A stretch of DNA of 64,000 nt from Sphingomonas phyllosphaerae FA2 (GTDB lineage: Bacteria > Pseudomonadota > Alphaproteobacteria > Sphingomonadales > Sphingomonadaceae): positions 3,598,737-3,662,736 of the forward strand of contig NZ_KE386571.1 in the NCBI RefSeq assembly GCF_000427645.1, read 5' to 3'. The notes beneath the pieces are model-generated. The model was given only the letters and a program-made list of their open reading frames with translations. It ran no database searches and had not been told where the DNA came from. The position numbers and the translations under genes are program-made. Below, in pieces: positions 49,681 to 58,244 of the stretch; the first letter of the stretch is position 1, and each line of letters opens with the position of its first letter.

Positions 49681-49892
49681 CCGCAACAGGATTGACGAAC
49701 GCGATGCGCCCCACGACCTATGCCTTGATGGCGATGCTGACGCTGACCGGCGGACTGGGAGGGTGCGTAAATATCTCCGCCCCCGACAAGCCGATCCAGA
49801 TCAACCTCAACATCAACGTGACGCAGGAAGTGGTGTACCGTCTCGACAATGACGCCAAGTCGCTGATCCAGCAGAATCCGGGGATTTTCTAA
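49677..49892 (+). CDS. YnbE-like small outer-membrane lipoprotein
   Basis: 71 residues; lipoprotein signal ending LTLTGGLGGC, then the family body APDKPIQINLNINVTQEVVY and a C-terminal SLIQQNPGIF. E. coli YnbE forms the outer-membrane end of the YdbH bridge. ATG 49677 overlaps the ydbH stop (ATGA). An in-frame ATG at 49704 would give a shorter signal peptide; both keep the lipobox. Confidence 0.85.
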   Translation: MTATGLTNAMRPTTYALMAMLTLTGGLGGCVNISAPDKPIQINLNINVTQEVVYRLDNDAKSLIQQNPGIF

Positions 49893-49895
49893 GCC

Positions 49896-50273
49896 ATGCG
49901 TATGAAGAGCCTTGTCCTGATCGCCGCGCTGGCCGCGGTTGCGGTGCCGGTGGCTGCCTGGGCGCAGCGCGACCCCGCCTATGCCGCCGCGCGTGAGGCG
50001 GGCCAGGTCGGCGAGCAGCCCGACGGCTATCTCGGCGTGGTGGGTAGCGGATCGGCATCGCTGCGCGCGCTGGTCAGCAACATCAACATTCAACGCAAGG
50101 CCGCCTACACCCAGAAGGCGCAGGCGTCGGGCGCGACGGTCGAACAGCTCGCCTTCACCAGCGGGTGCAACCTGATCGCGCAAACGAAGCCCGGCGAGAA
50201 GTATCGCACGCCGGGCGGTTCGTGGGAAACGCGCGGTGCCGGCGCCCCGGAGCGTGACCCGCGCTGCGTCTGA
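49896..50273 (+). CDS. YdbL-like DUF1318 secreted protein
   Basis: 125 residues with a clear signal peptide (MRMKSLVLIAALAAVAVPVA, cleavage near AWAQ). Mature part has the DUF1318 pattern (AREAGQVGEQPDGYLGVVGS and NINIQRKAAYTQKAQASGAT) and two Cys (TSGCNLIA and RDPRCV). In E. coli ydbL is in the ydbH-ynbE operon and the protein helps assembly or regulation of the bridge. It starts 3 bp after the YnbE gene. Confidence 0.85.
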   Translation: MRMKSLVLIAALAAVAVPVAAWAQRDPAYAAAREAGQVGEQPDGYLGVVGSGSASLRALVSNINIQRKAAYTQKAQASGATVEQLAFTSGCNLIAQTKPGEKYRTPGGSWETRGAGAPERDPRCV

Positions 50274-50308
50274 CGGTGGGGTAGGGCGGAAGGCAGTCCC
50301 GTTTCATG

Positions 50309-50443
50309 CCGTCGCCCCTGCGTAGGCAGGGGCCCATGTCTGTACCGTCCATCGCTGTGATCTGACACATACGCCGACCTCCTCGTGTCAAAGGTCTCCC
50401 GGCATGACACAGCCATAGGCTCCTGCCTCCGCAGGAGCGACGG
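50309..50443. repeat. Dispersed palindrome, family A copy 3
   Basis: CGTCGCCCCTGCGTAGGCAG ... CCTGCCTCCGCAGGAGCGAC with an inner TCTGACAC...GTGTCAA stem. It fills most of the 317-bp gap 50274-50590 between ydbL and atpI. The rest (50444-50590) contains no gene I can support and probably holds the atp promoter. Confidence 0.85.
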
Positions 50444-50590
50444 GGAGGGTGGCATCGGCACACCGCCCTTGCTCGCAACGGTTGACACCCCTTAACCCCC
50501 CGTCTAACCGGGCCGGGCCTTGGCGGGGCTGCTCGCCGCTTGCGCGCATCCTTGACCCCGGCGAGAAAAAACCAGGGTGAGGGTGGCTGC

Positions 50591-50923
50591 GTGGCGGAGA
50601 ACGGTTCCGGACGGGATTTCCACGACGCGGACGACCCGCGCCTGGCCCAGCTCGATCGACGACTGGAACAGGCGCGCCGGGACGAAGCGATTCGGCAGGG
50701 AACGGTGCGTGATGATGCGGATGCAGGGTATTCGCTCGGCAATCGCGTGCTCGCCGCCCTGATCGGAAGTCTCGTCGGATCGGCGCTGATCGGCTGGTGT
50801 ATCGACCGCTGGATCGGCACTGCGCCCTGGGGACTGATCGTCATGCTGTTCCTCGGGATCGCGGTGGCGTTCAGGCAAATCATTCGGTTGACGAGCAAGC
50901 GTCCGGGTGATCCGGGCGCTTGA
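50591..50923 (+). CDS. atpI: ATP synthase protein I
   Basis: 110 residues; acidic/charged N-terminal half (DDPRLAQLDRRLEQARRDEA) and two membrane helices (LAALIGSLVGSALIGWCIDR and GLIVMLFLGIAVAFRQII). AtpI helps assemble the c-ring and is not part of the finished enzyme. GTG 50591 follows GAGGGTGG. It is first in the F0 operon, as in other alphaproteobacteria. Confidence 0.9.
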   Translation: MAENGSGRDFHDADDPRLAQLDRRLEQARRDEAIRQGTVRDDADAGYSLGNRVLAALIGSLVGSALIGWCIDRWIGTAPWGLIVMLFLGIAVAFRQIIRLTSKRPGDPGA

Positions 50924-50949
50924 CGTATGTGACAAACGGGAACCTCGCA

Positions 50950-51738
50950 GTGGCGGCAGAAGGCGGCAAGATCGATCCGATGCACCAGTTCCTGATCGAG
51001 CCTGTGCTCGGTCGGCCCTGGATCGTGGGCGGCTATGATCTGTCGTTCACAAACTCGGCATTGTGGATGGTCATCACGCTGGTCGCGCTGTGGCTGTTCA
51101 TGCTGGGGGGCATGAAGCGCGAGCTGGTGCCCAGCCGCTGGCAGGCGGCGGTGGAGGGCTTCACCGGCTTCGTCCAGAACATGCTGATCTCGAACGTCGG
51201 GCCGGAAGGCAAGCGCTTCGTTCCCTATGTCTTTTCGCTGTTCATGTTCATCCTGTTCGCCAACGTTCTGGGGCTGATGCCGGTCGGCATCGTGCCGGGC
51301 TGGCACCCGTTCACGATCACCAGCCACCTGACCGTCACCGGTGTGTTGGCGATCATCAGCTTCTCGATCGTGCTGATCGTCGGCTTCGGCAAGCACGGCT
51401 TCCACTTCTTCAGCCTGTTCGTGCCGCACGGCACGCCGCTGCCGATGATCCCGCTGATCTTCGTCGTCGAGCTGCTGAGCTTCCTTGTTCGTCCCTTCTC
51501 GCTGGGTCTGCGACTGTTCGTCGCGATGACCGCGGGGCACATCCTGCTCAAGGTGCTGGCGGCGTTCGTGATCAACGGCATCAATCTCGGGCCGGGCTAT
51601 ATCGCGATCGTGTCGCTGCCCAGCTTCGTGCTGATGATCGGCATCACGTTGCTGGAGCTGCTGGTCGCGGCGATCCAGGCGTACGTCTTCGCACTGCTGA
51701 CCAGCGTCTATCTGAACGACGCGGTCAACCTGCACTGA
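50950..51738 (+). CDS. atpB: F0F1 ATP synthase subunit a
   Basis: Proton-channel stator subunit, 262 residues with about five to six membrane helices. The essential Arg is in SLGLRLFVAMTAGHILLKVL. GTG 50950 gives the family N-terminus (AAEGGKIDPMHQFLIEP); a TTG at 50920 overlapping atpI would add 10 residues. It begins 26 bp after atpI. Confidence 0.95.
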   Translation: MAAEGGKIDPMHQFLIEPVLGRPWIVGGYDLSFTNSALWMVITLVALWLFMLGGMKRELVPSRWQAAVEGFTGFVQNMLISNVGPEGKRFVPYVFSLFMFILFANVLGLMPVGIVPGWHPFTITSHLTVTGVLAIISFSIVLIVGFGKHGFHFFSLFVPHGTPLPMIPLIFVVELLSFLVRPFSLGLRLFVAMTAGHILLKVLAAFVINGINLGPGYIAIVSLPSFVLMIGITLLELLVAAIQAYVFALLTSVYLNDAVNLH

Positions 51739-51783
51739 GTTTCCTTTTCCACCACTGAATCTTTTCGAACGGGAGTTATTATC

Positions 51784-52011
51784 ATGGACGCAAACGCCGC
51801 CAAGCTGCTCGGTGCCGGTCTCGCTGCGATCGGCATGGGCATTGCCGCGCTGGGCGTGGGCAACGTGTTCGCCGCCTTCCTCGAAGGCGCGCTGCGCAAC
51901 CCGGGTGCCGCCGACGGCCAGCAGGGCCGCCTGTTCATCGGCTTCGCCGGTGCCGAGCTTCTGGGTCTGCTCGCCTTCGTGACGATGATCATCCTGGTGT
52001 TCGTCGCGTAA
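51784..52011 (+). CDS. atpE: F0F1 ATP synthase subunit c
   Basis: 75-residue ring subunit: two membrane helices with the polar loop RNPGAADGQ. The proton-binding Glu is in FAGAELLGLLAF of helix 2; the first helix is Gly/Ala-rich (IGMGIAALGVGNVFAAFLEG). A GGGAG motif precedes ATG 51784. A GC-rich hairpin follows the stop at 52028-52050. Confidence 0.96.
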   Translation: MDANAAKLLGAGLAAIGMGIAALGVGNVFAAFLEGALRNPGAADGQQGRLFIGFAGAELLGLLAFVTMIILVFVA

Positions 52012-52027
52012 CCACGCCGACGACATG

Positions 52028-52050
52028 GCCCCGCCCGCACCGGGCGGGGC
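52028..52050 (+). other. Intercistronic hairpin after atpE
   Basis: GCCCCGCCC, loop GCACC, GGGCGGGGC: a perfect 9-bp GC stem without a T-run, between atpE and atpF'. It could stabilise the 3' end of an atpE-rich transcript, since subunit c is needed in many copies; this is inference. Confidence 0.6.
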
Positions 52051-52070
52051 TGACCTAGGAAGCGGATCCC

Positions 52071-52565
52071 ATGCCCCAAATCAGTCAGATCGCCGCCACC
52101 TATGCCTCGCAGCTCTTCTGGCTGCTCATCACCTTTGGCATCCTGTATTTCGGGATTGGCAAGATGATGGTGCCCCGGGTGCAGGGCGTGATGGAGTTGC
52201 GTGAATCGCAGATCGCGCAGGACCTTGCCACCGCCGAGGCGGCACGGGTCGAAGCCGATCGGACCGAAGCGGCATGGAACGCCGACATGGATGCCGCGCG
52301 GGCAGCGGCGCAGGCCGAGGTTGCCGCCGCCAAGGCCCGGGCACTGGCCGCCGCCGAGGCGCAATTGCGCAGCGCCGACGCCGATCTGGCGGAGCGGATC
52401 GCGCATCACGACGTCGCCATCGGCAATGCCAAGGCGGCGGCGATGGTCAACGTACAGACGATCGCGACCGAAGCCGCGCAGGAGCTGGTGCAGCGCCTGT
52501 CGGGTGTCGCGGTCCCCACGGACGCCGCCAACGAGGCGGTCCGCAGGCAGCTGAATCATGGCTAA
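52071..52565 (+). CDS. F0F1 ATP synthase subunit b' (AtpG/AtpF2)
   Basis: 164 residues; one N-terminal membrane helix (LFWLLITFGILYFGIGKMMV), then a long Ala/Glu-rich coiled coil (ESQIAQDLATAEAARVEADR) of the peripheral stalk. Alphaproteobacteria have two unlike b subunits; this is the first. Its C-terminus overlaps the atpF start by 8 bp. Confidence 0.92.
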   Translation: MPQISQIAATYASQLFWLLITFGILYFGIGKMMVPRVQGVMELRESQIAQDLATAEAARVEADRTEAAWNADMDAARAAAQAEVAAAKARALAAAEAQLRSADADLAERIAHHDVAIGNAKAAAMVNVQTIATEAAQELVQRLSGVAVPTDAANEAVRRQLNHG

Positions 52566-53172
52566 TCCCTCTACGCTGGCGCAGGATCTCGAGGCGCAGC
52601 CGCTCGAGCATCAGGACATGGCGAACGGCAGCGGCATCCATGCCGGCACCAGCGCCGGTGATGGCGAATCGCACGCCGCGCCGACCGCGCTCGGCCTCAA
52701 CGACACCGGCTGGGTCGGCATCGCCGCACTGGTCGTGCTGATCGGCATGGTCGTGTGGAAGGTGCCGGCGGCGATCGGCGCGATGCTCGACAAGCGCATC
52801 GGCGAGATCCGCCACCAGCTCGACGAAGCCGCCGCGCTCCGCAAGGAAGCCGAGGCGTTGCGCGATGAATATGCAGCGCGGGCGCGTGGCGCCGAGGCCG
52901 ATGCCGCCAAGATGCGCGACAATGCGCATCACGAGGCGGCCGAGATCGTGGCCAAGGCCAAGCACGACACCGAGGTGTTGATGGAGCGTCGTACCCGCAT
53001 GGCCGAGGACAAGATCGCCGCCGCCGAGCGCGCGGCGATCGCCGAGGTCCGCGCACGCACCGCCGAGGCGGCGACCGCGGCTGCCGCGGCGCTGATCGCC
53101 GAGCGTCACGATGCCGGTGCCGACCGCGCGCTGATCGACCGCGCGATTTCCGGGGTTGGACGCCTGAACTGA
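52558..53172 (+). CDS. atpF: F0F1 ATP synthase subunit b
   Basis: 204 residues, second stalk subunit. About 50 extra hydrophilic N-terminal residues rich in Gly/His/Glu precede the membrane helix (WVGIAALVVLIGMVVWKVPA), then the stalk coiled coil (ALRKEAEALRDEYAARARGA). The long N-terminal extension is an oddity, shared with some sphingomonads as far as I recall. Last gene of the operon; F1 genes are elsewhere. Confidence 0.92.
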   Translation: MANPSTLAQDLEAQPLEHQDMANGSGIHAGTSAGDGESHAAPTALGLNDTGWVGIAALVVLIGMVVWKVPAAIGAMLDKRIGEIRHQLDEAAALRKEAEALRDEYAARARGAEADAAKMRDNAHHEAAEIVAKAKHDTEVLMERRTRMAEDKIAAAERAAIAEVRARTAEAATAAAAALIAERHDAGADRALIDRAISGVGRLN

Positions 53173-53200
53173 CCTGATGGTCTTCGAGGACAGAACGGAG

Positions 53201-53223
53201 CGGGCGCCAATGGCGCCCGTTTT
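53201..53223 (+). terminator. Intrinsic terminator after atpF
   Basis: Stem CGGGCGCC/GGCGCCCG with loop AAT followed by TTTT (then CGTTT). 28 bp after the atpF stop. Confidence 0.85.
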
Positions 53224-53302
53224 CGTTTGGCGGCCTTTGAGCGCGCAATTTCCCTACCTGCCGGCGGCCAAGGCGATACCGCGTTGACAAGAAACCTTCA
53301 TC

Positions 53303-53379
53303 CGTCATTGCGAGCGTAGCGAAGCAATCCAGGGCGTCCTGATCCGGCCCTGCATCGCTTCACGGCGCTCGCAATGACG
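53303..53379. repeat. REP-like palindrome, family B copy 6
   Basis: CGTCATTGCGAGCGTAGCGA with core CCAGGGCGTCCTGATCCGGC. The right arm is decayed (CATCGCTTCACGGCGCTCGC), like B1. It lies between the atp terminator and the DUF885 gene. Confidence 0.85.
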
Positions 53380-53414
53380 GACCGGCCGAGCGACATCCGA
53401 CCCGAAGGAAGCCC

Positions 53415-55223
53415 ATGATGCGTTTGTCGATCACCGCCGCCCTGTTGCTCGCCTCGGTCGCCGCACCGACGATGGCGCAGGCGCCCGCTGCTCAAGCCAC
53501 GGCTCCTACCAGCGCCGACACACGGCTCCGCCGGCTGTTCCACGACAGCGACGAAGGCAGCCTTCGCCGCAATCCGGTGCAGGCGCTGTTCCGCGGCGAC
53601 ATGCGCTATGCCGATCAACTCGGCGACTTCTTTTCCGACGCGCATCTCGCCGCCGAGCGTGAGGCGACGCAGCAGGATCTTGCGACGCTCGCGACGATCG
53701 ACCGCGCCAAGCTCACCCCTGTCGACCAGATCGCCTATGACGTCTTCAAGCAGCAGGCCGAACTGAACCTGCGCGGCTATGCGCCCGACCTGATCGCGGT
53801 GCAGATCGTCCGCCCGCTCGACCATTTCTTCGGGCTGCATACCTTCTACCCCGAACTGGCGTCGGGGCAGGGCGCGGCACCGTTCAAGACGGTCGCCGAT
53901 TACGACAACAACCTGAGGCGCAACGCACAATATGCCGCGCAGATCGACGCCGCGATCGCGCGCTTCCGCGAGGGCATGAAGAGCGGGATCGTCCAGCCCA
54001 AGCTGGTGGTCCGCAACATGATCGGCCAGCTCGACAATCTGCTCGCAGGCGGCGTCGAGGCGTCTCCCTTCTACGGCCCGGTCAAGACCTTCCCGGAGGC
54101 GATCCCGACCGCGGATCAGACGCGGCTGCGCGCCGCCTACACGCGCCAGATCACCGAGGTGCTCAACCCGGTCCAGCAGCGGCTGCGCGATTTCCTCCAG
54201 AACGATTATCTGCCGGTCGCGCGCGACAGCGTTGGGCTGTCGGCGATGCCGGGTGGCGCGAAGCTCTACGATTATCTGATCGAATCGAACACGACGCTGC
54301 CGCTCAAGGCCGATGCGGTCCACAAGCTCGGCCTGTCGGAGGTCGCGCGGATCACCCGCGAGATGGAGACGCAAAAGGCCAAGGTCGGCTTCAAGGGCAC
54401 GCTGCCCGAATTCTTCGCCTTCCTGCGCACCGACAAGCGCTTCCAGCCGTCATCGGCGACCCAGCTCCGCGAGGGTTATGAAGCGATCGGCCGCCGCGTC
54501 GATGCGCGCGTGCGCGAGCAATTCTCGCTGATTCCCAAGACGCGGCTGGAGATCCGTCCGGTCCCGGCGTTCAAGGAGAAGACCGATGCCGGGGGTTCCT
54601 ATCAGTCGGGCACGCCGGACGGCTCGCGCCCCGGTGTCTTCTATTATAACACCTACGACCTGCCGACGCGTTACATGTGGGAAATGGAGACGCTGTACCT
54701 GCACGAAGCGGTGCCGGGGCATCACTTCCAGATCAGCCTTGCGCAGGAAAATGACGCGCTGCCCGCGCTCATGCGCTTCGGCGGCAACACCGCCTACGTC
54801 GAGGGCTGGGCGCTCTATTCCGAGACGTTGTGGCCGCAGCTCGGAATGGAAACCGACCCGTATCAGCGGATGGGCGGGCTCAACGACGAGATGCTGCGCG
54901 CGATGCGGCTGGTGGTCGATACCGGCATCCACGCCAAGGGTTGGACGCGCGATCAGGCGATCGATTACATGCTCGCCAATTCGCCGATGTCGCGCACCGA
55001 CGCGACCGCCGAGGTCGAGCGTTATATCGCGATCCCCGGGCAGGCACTGGCATATAAGATCGGCCAGCTGACGATTTCGCGCGTGAAGGCGGATGCGCAG
55101 AAGACGCTCGGCACGCGCTTCGATCCGCGCCGCTTCCACGCGCAGGTGCTCGACACCGGCGCGCTGCCGATGCCGGTCCTGGAGAAGAAGATCGCCGATT
55201 GGGTTAAGGCCGGGGGCAAGTAA
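53415..55223 (+). CDS. DUF885-family secreted metalloprotein, probable peptidase
   Basis: 602 residues with signal peptide (MMRLSITAALLLASVAAPTM). DUF885 body with the zinc-type motif in YLHEAVPGHHFQISL and a downstream Glu in YVEGWALYSETL, which together resemble the HExxxH...E centre of M3-like peptidases. Periplasmic or extracellular hydrolase is inferred; substrate unknown. ATG 53415 follows AAGGAAG. Family A palindrome A4 lies after its stop. Confidence 0.88.
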   Translation: MMRLSITAALLLASVAAPTMAQAPAAQATAPTSADTRLRRLFHDSDEGSLRRNPVQALFRGDMRYADQLGDFFSDAHLAAEREATQQDLATLATIDRAKLTPVDQIAYDVFKQQAELNLRGYAPDLIAVQIVRPLDHFFGLHTFYPELASGQGAAPFKTVADYDNNLRRNAQYAAQIDAAIARFREGMKSGIVQPKLVVRNMIGQLDNLLAGGVEASPFYGPVKTFPEAIPTADQTRLRAAYTRQITEVLNPVQQRLRDFLQNDYLPVARDSVGLSAMPGGAKLYDYLIESNTTLPLKADAVHKLGLSEVARITREMETQKAKVGFKGTLPEFFAFLRTDKRFQPSSATQLREGYEAIGRRVDARVREQFSLIPKTRLEIRPVPAFKEKTDAGGSYQSGTPDGSRPGVFYYNTYDLPTRYMWEMETLYLHEAVPGHHFQISLAQENDALPALMRFGGNTAYVEGWALYSETLWPQLGMETDPYQRMGGLNDEMLRAMRLVVDTGIHAKGWTRDQAIDYMLANSPMSRTDATAEVERYIAIPGQALAYKIGQLTISRVKADAQKTLGTRFDPRRFHAQVLDTGALPMPVLEKKIADWVKAGGK

Positions 55224-55230
55224 GAACACG

Positions 55231-55364
55231 CGTCGCCCCTGCGGAGGCAGGGGCCCATGTCTGTCGAATGACGCGGCCAGTCTGACACACGCAGCACGCT
55301 CCCTGTGTCAGCCCCTCCCGACGGACGACACAGACATAGGCCCCTGCCTCCGCAGGGGCGACGG
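55231..55364. repeat. Dispersed palindrome, family A copy 4
   Basis: CGTCGCCCCTGCGGAGGCAG ... CTGCCTCCGCAGGGGCGACG with inner TCTGACAC...GTGTCAG stem. 7 bp after the DUF885 stop and 55 bp before uvrC. Confidence 0.88.
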
Positions 55365-55419
55365 CTAACTCGCCGGCACCCCGTTGCCCCACCCCGCCGC
55401 ACTACCTAGATCGCGGGGG

Positions 55420-57339
55420 ATGACAGGCAGCTACGGCCCCCCCGACCGCTTCAACGAGGAAAAGGCCACCTACGCGATCCGCGGCGCCGACGCGCCCGAT
55501 CTGGAAGGCGGGGTGGCCGTGATCCGCAACGTGCTCAAGACGTTGCCGCTCAAGCCCGGCGTCTACCGGATGCACGATGCCAAAGGCGACGTGCTGTACG
55601 TCGGCAAGGCGCGCGCGTTGAAGAACCGCGTCGGCAATTACGTTCAGGTCGACCGGCTGTCCAAGCGGCTCCAGCGGATGGTCGCGCAGACGCGGTCGAT
55701 GACGATCGTCACCACCAACAACGAGGCCGAGGCGCTGCTGCTCGAGGCGCAGCTCATCAAACGCTACCGTCCCGCGTACAACGTGCTGCTGCGCGACGAT
55801 AAGTCGTTCCCGTTCATCCTGTTGCGCGCCGATCACCAGTTCCCGCGCATTCAGAAGCACCGTGGCGCGCGCCGCGCCAAGGGCGATTATTACGGCCCGT
55901 TCGCGAGCGCCGGCAGCGTCAACAACACGCTCAACGCGCTTCAGAAGCTGTTCCTGCTGCGGTCGTGCACCGACGGCTTCTTCAAGACCCGCGACCGCCC
56001 GTGCCTGCTGTACCAGATCAAGCGCTGCTCGGCGCCGTGCGTCGGGCGGATCGACGAGGCGGGCTATGCCGAGCTGGTTTCGGATTCGAAGAAGTTCCTC
56101 GCCGGCAAGGCGACCGACGTGCAGGCCAAGCTCGGCGCGCAGATGGAGGCGGCGGCCGCCAATATGGACTTCGAGCTGGCCGCGATCCTGCGCGACCGGC
56201 TGAAGGCGCTCACCTTCATCCAAGGCACGCAGTTCATCAATGCCGAGGGCGTCGGTGACGCTGATATTTTCGCGCTCGCCTGCCACGAAGGGCTGATCGG
56301 GATCGAGGCGTTCTTCATCCGGGGCGGGCAGAATTGGGGCCACCGCAGCTTCTTCCCCGCGCACACCGCCGACGTGCCCGAGGACGAGGTGCTGACGCAG
56401 TTCATGGCGCAATTTTACGAGGAGGTGCCGCCCGCGCGGACGATCCTGATCGACCGCGTGCTCCCCGACGCCGAGGTGCTGATCGAGGCACTCTCCGAAC
56501 AGGCCGGCCGCAAGGTCGAGATGACCGTGCCCCAACGCGGGGTGCGCAGGCGGCTGCTCGATCAGGCGTCGCGCAACGCCAAGGAAGCGCTGGAGCGGCG
56601 GCTCGCCGAAAGCACCACGCAGGCGCGGCTGCATCGCGAGTTGGCCGAGCTGTTCGAGCTGGGCGACCCGCCCGACCGGATCGAGGTCTACGACAACAGC
56701 CATATTCAAGGCACCAACGCGCTGGGCGCGATGGTCGTCGCCGGTCCGGAGGGGTTCCGCAAGGGCCAGTATCGCAAGTTCAACATCAAACAGGCCGCGA
56801 CCGACGACGATTATGCGATGATGCGCGAGGTGTTGACGCGCCGCTTTTCGCGCGCGCTGGAGGAGGACCCCGATCGCGATGGCGAGACGTGGCCCGATCT
56901 CGTGCTGCTCGACGGCGGACGCGGGCAACTCAACGCCGCCAAGGCGGTGCTGGAGGATCTGGGGATCGAGGACGTCTGTCTGGTCGGCGTCGCCAAGGGC
57001 CCGCACCACGGCCGCGAGGGACGCGAAGTCTTCCACCTTATGGACGGGCGGGAGCTGACCCTGCCGGTCAATGCGCCGTTGCTCTTCTATCTCCAGCGCT
57101 TGCGCGACGAGGTCCACCGCTTCGCGATCGGCGCGCACCGCGCCAAGCGGGCGAAGGCGATCGGGGCGAGCCCGCTTGACGAGGTGCCGGGGATCGGCCC
57201 CGCGCGCAAGAAGGCGCTGCTGATGCATTTCGGCACCGGCCGTGCGGTGCGCAACGCCTCGCTCGAGGATCTGCGCAAAGCGCCGGGGGTGAGCGCCGCG
57301 GTCGCGCAGCAGGTTTATGATTTCTATCATGCGCGGTGA
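55420..57339 (+). CDS. uvrC: Excinuclease ABC subunit C
   Basis: Dual-incision nuclease of nucleotide excision repair, 639 residues. N-terminal GIY-YIG (GVYRMHDAKGDVLYVGKARA), UVR helical motif (AANMDFELAAILRDRLKAL), RNase H-like endonuclease domain (IEVYDNSHIQGTNALGAMVV with its Asp, and DLVLLDGGRGQLNAAKAVLE), and a C-terminal helix-hairpin-helix pair (LDEVPGIGPARKKALLMHFG). ATG 55420 after GGGGG. Independent of the neighbouring recO. Confidence 0.95.
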   Translation: MTGSYGPPDRFNEEKATYAIRGADAPDLEGGVAVIRNVLKTLPLKPGVYRMHDAKGDVLYVGKARALKNRVGNYVQVDRLSKRLQRMVAQTRSMTIVTTNNEAEALLLEAQLIKRYRPAYNVLLRDDKSFPFILLRADHQFPRIQKHRGARRAKGDYYGPFASAGSVNNTLNALQKLFLLRSCTDGFFKTRDRPCLLYQIKRCSAPCVGRIDEAGYAELVSDSKKFLAGKATDVQAKLGAQMEAAAANMDFELAAILRDRLKALTFIQGTQFINAEGVGDADIFALACHEGLIGIEAFFIRGGQNWGHRSFFPAHTADVPEDEVLTQFMAQFYEEVPPARTILIDRVLPDAEVLIEALSEQAGRKVEMTVPQRGVRRRLLDQASRNAKEALERRLAESTTQARLHRELAELFELGDPPDRIEVYDNSHIQGTNALGAMVVAGPEGFRKGQYRKFNIKQAATDDDYAMMREVLTRRFSRALEEDPDRDGETWPDLVLLDGGRGQLNAAKAVLEDLGIEDVCLVGVAKGPHHGREGREVFHLMDGRELTLPVNAPLLFYLQRLRDEVHRFAIGAHRAKRAKAIGASPLDEVPGIGPARKKALLMHFGTGRAVRNASLEDLRKAPGVSAAVAQQVYDFYHAR

Positions 57340-57380
57340 GAGAGAGGCCGGTGTAGCCCTCACCTATACCGTTGCCCCTT

Positions 57381-57476
57381 CGTCATTCCCGCGAAGGCGG
57401 GAATCCAGAACCTCTGGGGGTCGCGCCTCTATCGACAGACCTGCGCGTCTGGATTCCTGCCTGCGCGGGAATAACG
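57381..57476. repeat. Dispersed palindrome, family C copy 3
   Basis: CGTCATTCCCGCGAAGGCGG ... GGATTCCTGCCTGCGCGGGA with the same CTCTATCGACAGACCT core as C2. Ends 7 bp before recO. Confidence 0.9.
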
Positions 57477-57483
57477 GCACATC

Positions 57484-58215
57484 ATGCACCTGACCGCCGA
57501 CGCCATCCTGCTCTCCGTCCGCGCGCACGGCGAGCATGGCGCGGTGGCGCGGGCGTTGACGCGCGAGGATGGCGTCCGCCCCGGCTACGTCCGCGGCGGC
57601 CACGCGCGCGGACTGCGACCGGTACTACAGCCGGGCAACCTGATCCGCGGCGAATGGCGCGCGCGCACCGAGGAGCAACTCGCCGCACTCACCTGCGAGC
57701 TGATCCACACGCGCGCCGCGCTCCACGAATCGGCGCTCCCGGCGGCGGGGCTTGACTGGCTGACCGCGCTGACTGCGGCGGCGCTGCCCGAGGCGCAGCC
57801 TTACCCCTATCTCTACGACGCGCTCGGCGGCGTGCTCGACGCGATCGAAGCAGCACCCAGTGCGCGCGGCTGGGCGGCGGCGATGGCGCGCTACGAACTG
57901 CTGCTGCTCGCCGAACTCGGCTTTGGGCTCGACCTCGCGACATGCGTCGCCACCGGCGATACCGACGATCTCGCCTTTGTCAGCCCGAAAAGCGGCGCGG
58001 CGGTGTCGCGCGGCGCGGCGGCGGGGTACGAAGCGCGGCTTTTCCCGTTGCCAACGTTCCTCCGTGACGGTGGCGCGGCGGACGGCGCGCAAGTGCTTGA
58101 GGCGCTGGCGATCACCGGCCATTTCCTCGCGCGCGACGTGCTGCTCGAACGCCGCCGCGATCCGCTGCCGGCGCGCGCGCGGCTGGTCGAGCGATTGAAG
58201 AGGGCGGTTGCGTGA
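57484..58215 (+). CDS. recO: DNA repair protein RecO
   Basis: 243 residues; N-terminal OB-fold (about 1-80, [20 protein letters not shown]) and C-terminal helical region with [20 protein letters not shown], the typical RecO segment. RecO works with RecF and RecR to load RecA onto gapped DNA. Stop overlaps an upstream in-frame GTG of leuB. The repeat C3 abuts its RBS region. Confidence 0.94.
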   Translation: MHLTADAILLSVRAHGEHGAVARALTREDGVRPGYVRGGHARGLRPVLQPGNLIRGEWRARTEEQLAALTCELIHTRAALHESALPAAGLDWLTALTAAALPEAQPYPYLYDALGGVLDAIEAAPSARGWAAAMARYELLLLAELGFGLDLATCVATGDTDDLAFVSPKSGAAVSRGAAAGYEARLFPLPTFLRDGGAADGAQVLEALAITGHFLARDVLLERRRDPLPARARLVERLKRAVA

Positions 58216-58244
58216 CGCGCGCGGGCGCGCCATGCGCTGCGGCC

